This document shows, piece by piece, positions 59,801 to 64,000 of a DNA stretch of 64,000 bases; within the stretch, counting starts at the first letter, position 1, and each line of letters starts with the position of its first letter. The notes under the pieces were generated by a model. It searched no databases and was not told the DNA's origin. It was given only the letters and a program-made list of their open reading frames with translations. Source of the DNA: Sorex araneus (Eukaryota > Chordata > Mammalia > Eulipotyphla > Soricidae); the NCBI RefSeq assembly GCF_027595985.1, contig NC_073302.1:13127811-13191810 (forward strand). The letters run 5' to 3'. A program made the position numbers and the translations under genes.

Positions 59801-60240
59801 AGAAATCAGAACACAAAACTCCCAGGAAACACAGGGGAAAATGAGGTGATGTCTGCAAAAGGAAGAGGGAAGGTAACCATTACGTGGTCCTTAGACAAGA
59901 ACTCCCCAGCTGATCCAGCTCCCAATTCTTGGGAAGCAAAGGCTGTTACCCCTCTTCTGATGGCCAGGATAGAGTTCAAATAACCTTGAGAATCACCAAA
60001 CAATCTCAAGGTATCAGGTGATAACCACAGGGATTTAAGGGATCATCCTCTACCTGCCTGCCCCAGCTCAAATTCTCAGAGGAGTAAAGAGAAAGGCCCC
60101 TTCTTCCTGCAGCCCCCAGCTTGGAGGCTTAGGGGCAAGGCGGTCCCGGGTCTACAGAACGGGGCACTCACCAAAAGGCACGTAAGGACACACGGCCTTG
60201 GGCAGCCTGGCAGAGAGCACCTTGAGCTCAGCCTGTCCAT
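44878..60240 (-). CDS. CUTAL: CutA-like divalent cation tolerance protein, intact
   Basis: Spliced on the - strand: 60240-60172, 54048-53900, 50841-50782, 48525-48480, 47657-47608, 44980-44878. These total 477 bases, 158 residues plus TGA, all GT-AG with matching phases. Residues about 18-40 are hydrophobic (VLTCLLIMAASFLTY...), a possible signal or membrane-leader segment like the N-terminus of mammalian CUTA. The CutA1 fold follows at about 54-154: SIVFVNCPNEQIARD, DKKLAASVNILPK, SLYFWNGELEEATE, LIKTKTS, VHPFEIPEVF, ARYLKWLEE. C62, H128 and E134 correspond to positions linked to metal binding in bacterial CutA. The usual LAAC cysteine is serine (S83). CutA proteins form trimers; the mammalian paralogue is tied to acetylcholinesterase anchoring, and the role of CUTAL is unclear. 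The gene is convergent with PHF19. Naming rests on family motifs and on position beside PHF19, where human has CUTALP. Confidence 0.93.
45334..45528 (+). repeat. Type I SINE in CUTAL intron
   Basis: Full-length with an (AAAC)n tail. The core GTCAGGTAACCC has lost the usual GTGTG. The target AACAGAGGACAG occurs before it and AAAGAGGACA after it. Confidence 0.93.
45529..45984. other. CUTAL intron, unique sequence
   Basis: No repeat or additional exon recognised. Confidence 0.4.
45985..46160 (-). repeat. Diverged type I SINE
   Basis: (GTT)n tail, GGGGGTCACACCTGGCAGCG, degraded head CTACTTCTCTGCTGC. Confidence 0.78.
46290..46400 (-). repeat. Old SINE-like remnant
   Basis: GTGGTGCTCTGCAGGCCCTG and ATTCCTGGCGATACTTGG resemble a reversed type I core, heavily diverged. 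Confidence 0.4.
46508..46711 (-). repeat. Diverged type I SINE with internal duplication
   Basis: GGTGACCACATCTGGTGATG, then two head-like segments (GGCAAATACCTATCAC and AAGGCAAGCATCTTAACC). Confidence 0.75.
46712..47284. other. AT-rich CUTAL intron sequence
   Basis: Includes a repeated TATCTTAAATATCTT patch at about 47070-47120. No exon or named repeat. Confidence 0.4.
47285..47452 (+). repeat. Diverged SINE
   Basis: CCCTGGGTTCAGTTCCTAAG, CACCGGGTATGGCCCC, poly(A). Confidence 0.65.
47608..47657 (-). CDS. CUTAL: CUTAL exon 5
   Basis: Residues 109-125 (LIKTKTSKVHMLSGYI). The acceptor has a run of ten pyrimidines before CAG. Donor ATCAG|GTAATG. Confidence 0.94.
47822..48007 (-). repeat. Type I SINE (first of three in a row)
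   Basis: T-rich tail, GGGGGGAGTCACGCCCAGCG to TATCACTCCAGACCC. Confidence 0.93.
48008..48191 (-). repeat. Type I SINE (second of three), diverged
   Basis: GCAGGCCACACCTAGCAGTG to TACTATCCCTCCAGT. Confidence 0.9.
48202..48388 (-). repeat. Type I SINE (third of three) with TSD
   Basis: Young copy. TGTTGCTC occurs on both sides (about 48194-48201 and 48391-48398). It ends 92 bases from CUTAL exon 4. Confidence 0.93.
48480..48525 (-). CDS. CUTAL: CUTAL exon 4
   Basis: Residues 93-108 (YFWNGELEEATEILL). Short 46-base exon. Acceptor TCTCTTCTCCAG|GTAC, donor CTG|GTGAGT. Confidence 0.94.
48526..48900. other. CUTAL intron, unique sequence
   Basis: No exon or named repeat recognised. Confidence 0.4.
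48901..49073 (-). repeat. Type I SINE with TSD
   Basis: Full-length. AACACATGCAT-type target at about 48890-48900 and 49074-49084. Confidence 0.95.
49130..49280 (+). repeat. Diverged type I SINE
   Basis: GCTCCGATCCCCGGCACCAC B box and ACTGGGTGTGGACCC end. Confidence 0.75.
49390..49560 (+). repeat. Old SINE-like element
   Basis: GCACAGAGGGCTAAAGCGCA and AAGTTCAAGTCTCTGTTGCC resemble a SINE head and B box. The 3' part is lost. Confidence 0.5.
49607..49782 (+). repeat. Type I SINE with shortened B-box region
   Basis: GTGCCGGAGCAATAGCACAG; the tract between boxes reads TAGCAGATCCAGTCGCCAGA, so the RNA polymerase III B box is destroyed. Confidence 0.9.
49892..50110 (+). repeat. Type I SINE followed by (GA)n
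   Basis: Full body to about 50,055, then a G-rich spacer and about 20 GA units. The tail has turned into a dinucleotide repeat. Confidence 0.94.
50160..50335 (+). repeat. Type I SINE lacking its first bases, with TSD
   Basis: Starts at GCACAGCGGGTAGGGCG, about 16 bases short of the head. AAGAAATCTAATT (left) and AAGAAATCTATTT (right) flank it, so it was truncated on insertion. Confidence 0.94.
50336..50781. other. CUTAL intron, unique sequence
   Basis: No repeat or extra exon recognised. Confidence 0.4.
50782..50841 (-). CDS. CUTAL: CUTAL exon 3
   Basis: Residues 73-93 (AVLDKKLAASVNILPKTAS), one of the most conserved CutA blocks. Acceptor CTCTCCACCTTAG|G, donor TCACT|GTGAGT. Confidence 0.95.
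50842..51249. other. CUTAL intron, unique sequence
   Basis: Nothing recognised. Confidence 0.4.
51250..51427 (-). repeat. Type I SINE, head shortened
   Basis: GGGGCCACACCCAGTGGTGC to TATTATCTCTCCAGCC with a small deletion in the head. Confidence 0.9.
51428..51984. other. CUTAL intron, unique AT-rich sequence
   Basis: Nothing recognised. Confidence 0.4.
51985..52183 (-). repeat. Type I SINE with (ATTT)n tail
   Basis: Young, nearly consensus copy. The reversed tail is eight ATTT units. Confidence 0.95.
52418..52505 (+). repeat. Old tRNA-like SINE
   Basis: GTGGTAGAGCATATGCCTTA and AGAGTCAATCCCCAGCG are A- and B-box-like but distinct from the shrew type I head. Confidence 0.55.
52545..52760 (+). 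mobile_element. Diverged L1-like 3' end
   Basis: GTTGAAAGTAGGCAAAGGG and TATAATGCCCCAAAGGGGC match the body of the copies at 12.7-13.5 kb. No tail preserved. Confidence 0.6.
52862..53010 (+). repeat. Diverged type I SINE
   Basis: GGCTGAAGCAATAGTGCGCG, GGTTAGATCC, GAGCACAGTTGGGTGTGAAA. Confidence 0.8.
53011..53899. other. CUTAL intron 2 end, unique sequence
   Basis: Nothing recognised apart from the exon 2 donor at its right edge. Confidence 0.4.
53900..54048 (-). CDS. CUTAL: CUTAL exon 2
   Basis: Residues 24-73. An internal ATG (54045-54043, context ATCATGG) could serve as an alternative start giving 134 residues. Acceptor CCTCCTTTTTAG|ATC, donor GCAAG|GTATGG. Confidence 0.95.
54181..54332 (+). 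repeat. CT-rich microsatellite
   Basis: CT dinucleotides followed by CCCT/CTTT units, 140 bases upstream (transcript sense) of CUTAL exon 2. Confidence 0.93.
54470..54642 (+). repeat. Type I SINE with TSD
   Basis: Full-length. TTATTCAAG before it and TCATTCAAAG after it. Confidence 0.93.
54717..54860 (-). repeat. Diverged type I SINE
   Basis: TATTGGGCCACAGTAGTGGT to AATATTCACTCCAG. Confidence 0.75.
54902..54995 (+). repeat. Old tRNA-like SINE
   Basis: GGCATGGAGCTTAGTGGAAG and GAAGCCCTGGGTTAGAGGCA then (AAAAC)n. Confidence 0.6.
55289..55345 (+). repeat. (TATATG)n microsatellite
   Basis: About eight TATATG units ending in TATACACATA. Confidence 0.96.
55348..55597 (+). repeat. Type II SINE, long variant, headless
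   Basis: CTCTCGGAGAGCCCGGCAAG through GTATTTGATACGCCAAAAAC as in other type II copies. An extra ~75-base internal segment (about 55,448-55,540) precedes GAGATGTTACTGGTGCCTGC. The tail is GACAGTGACAGTGACAGTGA. Confidence 0.88.
55598..55922. other. CUTAL intron 1, unique sequence
   Basis: Contains a short ATACAATGGGTATC duplication near 55740-55785. No exon recognised. Confidence 0.4.
55923..56080 (+). repeat. Diverged type I SINE
   Basis: AACTGGAGCAATAGTCCAGT head. The middle has a deletion. Confidence 0.85.
56081..56609. other. CUTAL intron 1, unique sequence
   Basis: Nothing recognised. Confidence 0.4.
56610..56795 (+). repeat. Type I SINE with (AT)n beyond its tail
   Basis: Full-length. 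The A-tail is followed by about 18 AT units at 56797-56833. Confidence 0.94.
56797..56833 (+). repeat. (AT)n microsatellite
   Basis: Pure AT alternation after a SINE tail. Confidence 0.95.
56993..57239 (-). repeat. Type II SINE with TSD
   Basis: Complete reversed copy. CAATGTTATCT at 56982-56992 and 57240-57250, identical. The left end (the true 3' end) is GTACCACTGTATCACTGTCA, with no poly(A/T). Confidence 0.95.
57251..57690. other. CUTAL intron 1, unique sequence
   Basis: Nothing recognised. Confidence 0.4.
57705..57880 (+). repeat. Type I SINE nested in the head of an older SINE
   Basis: Near-consensus copy. ATAGTACAG at 57696-57704 and 57881-57889, which is the A-box region of the older element. 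Confidence 0.95.
57881..58035 (+). repeat. Older type I SINE, split by the preceding copy
   Basis: ATAGTACAGTGAGTAGGTTG to CATTGCCAGATGTAGCC. Its first bases lie left of the insertion. Confidence 0.85.
58036..58423. other. CUTAL intron 1, unique sequence
   Basis: Nothing recognised. AATAAAATAC at about 58348 is not placed to serve a known + strand gene. Confidence 0.35.
58424..58672 (-). repeat. Type II SINE
   Basis: Complete reversed copy: CATAGCACTGTAGCACTGTC tail, body, and head ending GTGCTATCGCCTGGGGC. Confidence 0.93.
58747..58793 (+). repeat. 16-bp tandem triplication
   Basis: AACTTCTGTTGTAACA three times in tandem; the third copy lacks the last base match. Confidence 0.95.
58915..59023 (-). 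repeat. SINE fragment, diverged
   Basis: CCTGTGGCACTCAGGGAAAC to GTGCTATCTCTTTGGCC. Confidence 0.65.
59270..59380 (+). repeat. Old SINE-like element
   Basis: TTTCAGAGAGCTGGAGCACA and CTAGTTTGATCTCTGGCATG. Confidence 0.55.
59381..60171. other. CUTAL intron 1 near the promoter, unique sequence
   Basis: SINE-free for 800 bases, as is the promoter next to it. No additional exon recognised. Confidence 0.45.
60172..60240 (-). CDS. CUTAL: CUTAL exon 1, coding part
   Basis: ATG at 60240-60238 in a strong context (GACGCTATGG), 23 codons (MDRLSSRCSLPGCPRPCVLT...), then donor CTTTTG|GTGAGT at 60171. Phase 0, in frame with exon 2. The exon extends upstream as 5' UTR to about 60,350. Confidence 0.8.
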
Positions 60241-60520
60241 AGCGTCGCCGGCAACTGAGCCGCGCAGCCTTAGCAAACTGCAGCCCTGGAAGACTGAGTG
60301 GGCGGGCACTAAGGGACTAAACTATTTTCTCCCACAACCACCTGCTGCCGGCCGCACAGTCCAGCCTGGTTGGCGGGTTATAATGCAGGGGGCGGGGAAA
60401 GAGGAGAGAATTTTCTCTGCGCACACCTCCCTCCTCCCTCCCCTCCGCCCCCCAGCGCCGCGTGCATCCTTATAGTCCTCTTTATCTAGGACCATCCTAC
60501 CAATGAAAACTAGTGAAGCA
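60240..60520 (-). promoter_or_regulatory. CUTAL: CUTAL promoter region
   Basis: GC-rich, repeat-free DNA with CCCCGCCCCC and GGGGGGCGGAGG boxes, and a TATA-like GCATTATAACCC (about 60,376-60,387, - strand) that would place the start near 60,350. CCAAT occurs at about 60,499 on the + strand. Confidence 0.6.
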
Positions 60521-60860
60521 CTCGGTTCTGGGCTGCCTCCCCGTTCCAATCAACATCCTTTTCTCCCGGAATCTCCTTTCTAAACTTCCCTGGCTTAAGA
60601 ATGCTTCTTCCTGACCGCCCTTCCAGCCAAGTGACTCATTCCTTTTTCAGGCCAAGTGCTCTATTCAGTTCTAAGTTCCCCTAAAGTACCCTACATTCTT
60701 CTGTTTGACACCAGTTGTTCAAATTGGTTAAGAAAAATCAAATCATTTGCTTGCAGCAAATAAGAAAAGCAGCAATGACTTGCCCTTTGGGAATATAGTG
60801 TTCATTGTCACCAAGGTTCCTAGCTTTGAAATTGGAAATACCCTGATTATAATTTTTGTT
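60521..60860. other. Unique sequence upstream of CUTAL, no gene recognised
   Basis: Expected position of a head-to-head PSMD5 first exon, but no matching start of translation is visible on the + strand. Confidence 0.4.
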
Positions 60861-61069
60861 CTGGGGAGCGATAGCACAGCGGGTAGGGTGTTTGCCTTGC
60901 ACGCAGCCAACCCAGGTTCGATTCCTTTGTCCCTCTCTGAGAGCCCAGCAACCTACTGAGAGTATCCTACCAGCCTGGCAAGCTACCTGGGGCGTATTTG
61001 ATGAAGACGATTACTGGTGCCTGCTTGAGAGAATCGATGAACAGCACAACAGTGCTACAGTGCTACAGT
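60861..61069 (+). repeat. Type II SINE with internal deletions
   Basis: GGGGAGCGATAGCACAGCGG head and GAGAATCGATGAACAGCACA. Tail ACAGTGCTACAGTGCTACAG. Confidence 0.9.
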
Positions 61070-61228
61070 TTTGGGGCCACACCTAGCGATGTTCAGGAGT
61101 TACTCCTAGCTCAGCACTGAGGAATCTCTCCTGGTAGTGCTCTGGGAACCATATGGGATGCCTGGGATCAAACCTGGTGGACCACATGCAAGACAAGCAC
61201 CTCACCTGCTGTACTACTGCTCCGGCCC
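61070..61228 (-). repeat. Type I SINE abutting a type II tail
   Basis: TTTTGGGGCCACACCTAGCG to TACTACTGCTCCGGCCCC. Lacks a T-tail at the junction. Confidence 0.9.
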
Positions 61229-61838
61229 CACAAAATATCCTGATTCTTAATTAACATTCCTGGGACAGGATAAGATATGGAATGCACTAAGATGCAAATG
61301 AGCTTTTTAAAAAAAATGGCAATTGTTCTATATTTTGATTGTAGTGTTGGTTATACAAATGTTTGAAAAAATATTTAACAAGCTATAAATTGGCAAATAG
61401 TACCTTAAGGGGGGAAGGGGAACACTCATTACAATTCAAAATGATTTTCAAGGAGTTGGATCAAACAATTTCATCTCTTAGCTCATTCTGGCCTTCAGGT
61501 TGCCAGTTCACAGCCTCTAAGTTCAATTACCTGTCTATCTGTTTGTCTTACTACCTGGGGTTATAAATTCTTAAAAGCCTGATATAATTCCTTGCAAAGT
61601 ATCTGGCAAAGTGTTAATAAATCAGTTATAGAGCTCTAGACACAAACAAATTACTCTGTGTTTTGGGGAGATTTTGATCAAGGACGTGTTAATACCTCCT
61701 TCATAGGTCTAAAAAGAGCATTAACAGATTAATATGAATGTTTTATGAAATAGAAAACAATGTCAGCATTTCAACACCAAAAATACAGAGATTATACAGA
61801 AAATATCCATTTGTGACTGAAGAGCTTTTAATTCACTT
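61229..61838. other. AT-rich unique sequence, no gene recognised
   Basis: Nothing recognised. Confidence 0.4.
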
Positions 61839-61902
61839 GTATCACTTGTCATCCCATTGTTCGTCGACTTGTTTGAACGGGCGCCAGTAACGTCTCCATT
61901 AG
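61839..61902 (-). repeat. Type II SINE 3' fragment
   Basis: TATCACTTGTCATCCCATTG to GCCAGTAACGTCTCCATT. Confidence 0.85.
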
Positions 61903-62193
61903 AAGAGCCATTAATTAAAAAAATATATAAAAGGGCTAAAGAAAATGATCCTGAGTGATTCCAGGGAAACCTTTACACTCAAAATCCACTATAACAGTTA
62001 TTTTACATACCTATTAAGAAAGGCCACTATAAATGACCATTATGTTAGATCGATCCTGAGGTTTCTCCAAGTTTAGTAGGTCACCAGTTTAAGCTCAGTA
62101 AATGCTGAACGAGTACATATCAGTCTGTGGGAATGATTATAAGGATAGTCTAGGGAGATGTTGGGCAACATAAAGATGGCAAGAGATAAGCTG
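61903..62193. other. Unique sequence, no gene recognised
   Basis: Nothing recognised. Confidence 0.4.
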
Positions 62194-62430
62194 TTATTTG
62201 GAAGAAAATATGTCTAAAATCTCATTTAACTCAGAAAACTCTCCCCTCTCCAGATCTATTTCCATGGTTATAACCAAAAGCCCAATTCTGCATTTATAAC
62301 TGGTAGAAGCATCAGCTATAAAGTCTCTGTAACACTGTTTGAGAGTCTTGAGTCTTTTGGAAGCTAGCTTCTCCATTTTCAGTAACTTCTTTTCACAGTC
62401 AGACTCAGACTGTATTGACTTCTCCTTCAC
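62194..62430 (-). other. Unassigned 78-codon open frame, possible exon or retrocopy fragment
   Basis: The translation is charged and helical in look, with normal protein-like composition (LKMEKLASKRLKTLKQ, then LEINE-like acidic end LDIFSSK), unlike the SINE-derived frames around it. I do not recognise the family. It stops at TAA and is bounded upstream by a SINE fragment. No splice sites or expression signals were established. Confidence 0.25.
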
Positions 62431-62447
62431 TCACATTTGTTACCTTC

Positions 62448-62566
62448 TTTCTGTTTGGGGCCACACCTGGTAGTGCTCAGTATTGATCCCTAATGCTCTG
62501 GGGGACTTGAGCTGGGGTTAGTCACATGTAAGACAATCTCTTTACTTCCTGTTTTATCTCTCCAGT
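62448..62566 (-). repeat. Diverged type I SINE
   Basis: GTTTGGGGCCACACCTGGTA to TTTTATCTCTCCAG. Confidence 0.8.
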
Positions 62567-62642
62567 AGCTTATCTTCTTTGCTTTACTTACTTTGAAGTA
62601 TGTCTTTTGCATCTTTTTATAAATTATGCAACCATTTAATTA

Positions 62643-62785
62643 TTGTTTGGAGACCATATTTGGCGGTGCTCAGGACTTAATTCCTAGTTGGCCCAAGGGC
62701 CCGACCATATGGGGTGCCAGGATCTGACCTAGTCAGCGGCATTCAAAGCAAGCACACTATCCATTGTACTATCTCTCCAGCTTCC
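62643..62785 (-). repeat. Diverged type I SINE
   Basis: GTTTGGAGACCATATTTGGC to TACTATCTCTCCAGC. Confidence 0.8.
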
Positions 62786-62802
62786 ATTTATTATAATCTT
62801 TT

Positions 62803-62984
62803 GTTGTTGTTGTTTTTTGTTTTTTGGGTCACACCCGGCGATGCACAGGGGTTATTCCTGGCTCTGCACTCAGGAATTACTCCTGGCGGTGCTCGGGGGA
62901 CCATATGGGATGCTGGGATTGGAATCCAGGTCGGCCGCGTGCAAGGCGAAATGCCCTACCCGCTGTGCTATTGCTCCAGCCCCC
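62803..62984 (-). repeat. Type I SINE with perfect TSD
   Basis: Young reversed copy with (GTT)n tail. TATTATAATCTTTT at 62789-62802 and 62985-62998. Confidence 0.96.
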
Positions 62985-63214
62985 TATTATAATCTTTTTT
63001 CAAAGGTCAAACTTTGATCCAGAAAACGATCTTTATCAGATCATCAATGAAGTCAGAGGTCTAACTTAACAAAGCATTCAATTTTTTTTAATTCATTTTT
63101 AACTCTGGTTCTGGCTACTTTTAGTCTTCACCGATACACTTGTTATTGCCAAACCTGAAAACTGTAGTGGCTCGGTGATTTCATTTTTAAGAATGTAAAT
63201 GAATGTATCTTCCC

Positions 63215-64000
63215 AGGTAGCCTGGTCCCGGCTGAGAACTCTGAGGCCTTCTCAGAAAGGGAGCAGGGGGCTGGAGCGATAGCACAGTGGGTAGGGCGTT
63301 TGCCTTGCACGCTGCCGACCTGGGTTCGATTCCCAGCATCCCACATGGTCCCCTGAGTATCACCAGAAGTAATTCCTGAATGCAGAGCCAGGAGTAACCC
63401 CTGTGCATCGCCGGGTGTGACCCAAAAACCAAAAAGAAAAAGGGGGGGCGCCAGGAAACTCTGCCTTCCTGTTTAAAGGCAGAGCAGCCCACAACCATAC
63501 CAAATACTCTCCAATGCAGAAAAGGCCCACCTTCACATCTCAAAAAAAATGACAAGCAGCTGAATCTTCCCAAGTGGGACCAGTCTACAGGCTAAAATCT
63601 CTGGGGTATTCTCAGAATGGGGAAGGGACAAAATCCCCAAACTGCAACCCCTCATCCACAACCCTCAAAATCCTGCAGCCCCAACTAACTCCAAAATCTT
63701 GCCTCAGAGAACTGGCCAGTGTCTTATCTCAAAAAAACACAATGCCATCAAGGTAGACTGGTTTGGCTAAGAACTCTGGGGCCTACTCCTAATTTAGGAG
63801 GAAAAACTCCCCTTTCTGCCTGAAGGCACAATAGCCCACAGCCATAGGAGACACCCACGGACATAGAATTGCTCAGCTCCACAACATCAAACTGCCAAGC
63901 CACCAAATTGTTCCAGAGCTATAGCTTCTAAAAATTTCAGAGTATTGTCAGCCCAGTAGGATCAGAGCAAATCCAACGGGTTTGGATTTGAAAGCTGCAT
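63215..64000. repeat. ~335-bp tandem or dispersed repeat unit, interrupted by a SINE, running off the window
   Basis: AGGTAGCCTGGTCCCGGCTG...AACTCTGAGGCC near 63,218 recurs as AGGTAGACTGGTTTGGCTAA...AACTCTGGGGCC near 63,752. The following blocks CAGCCCACAACCATA / TAGCCCACAGCCATA and GCTAAAATCTCTGGGGTATT / TCTAAAAATTTCAGAGTATT (63,591 and 63,928) keep the order at a spacing of about 335 bases once the SINE is removed. It may be a promoter monomer array of a LINE or a satellite. Confidence 0.6.
63267..63442 (+). repeat. Type I SOR-like SINE inside the 335-bp repeat
   Basis: Near-consensus full-length copy that splits the first unit of the surrounding repeat. Confidence 0.95.

Overview
The window is mammalian genomic DNA, most likely from a shrew (Soricidae, probably Sorex). 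Two kinds of evidence support this: intron-split vertebrate genes with GT-AG junctions, and dozens of copies of a tRNA-derived SINE with the SOR-type head used by shrews. That head starts GGGGCTGGAGCGATAGCACA, carries a B box GGTTCGATTCC, and ends in GGTGTGACCCAAAAAG plus an A-rich tail. The species is inferred from repeat type and was not checked against a database.

Layout. Bases 1 to about 20,600 hold no exon I can recognise. They contain SINEs, 3' ends of an L1-like LINE, microsatellites and unique sequence; in other mammals TRAF1 lies on this side. A CpG island at 20.6-22.8 kb holds the PHF19 promoter and untranslated exon 1. PHF19 then runs on the + strand to a polyadenylation signal at 38,355. 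All 14 coding exons can be placed with canonical splice sites and join into an intact 580-residue protein. It has a Tudor domain, two PHD fingers, an extended-homology (winged-helix) DNA-binding region and a C-terminal chromo-like tail. PHF19 (PCL3) is a Polycomb-like accessory subunit of PRC2.1 that links the H3K27 methyltransferase to H3K36me3 and CpG-rich chromatin.

From 60.4 kb back to about 43.9 kb on the - strand lies CUTAL, a CutA-like (divalent cation tolerance family) gene. Six coding exons with consistent phases give a 158-residue protein with no frame breaks. PHF19 and CUTAL are therefore convergent (tail to tail). The human counterpart of CUTAL is, to my knowledge, a pseudogene (CUTALP), so an intact copy here is notable. 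PSMD5, expected head-to-head with CUTAL, has no recognisable first exon in the remaining 3.6 kb.

Repeats make up a large share of the rest. Two SINE types share one tRNA-like head. Type I has an A-rich tail. Type II has a different body and ends in short CAGTG(CTA)-like repeats instead of poly(A). Many insertions show clear target-site duplications, several are nested, and two LINE tails inserted successively at the same site. The most striking event is a type I SINE whose 15-bp target duplication copies the PHF19 exon 13 5' splice site, leaving two identical donors 212 bp apart. The last 0.8 kb holds a ~335-bp tandem unit that runs off the window.
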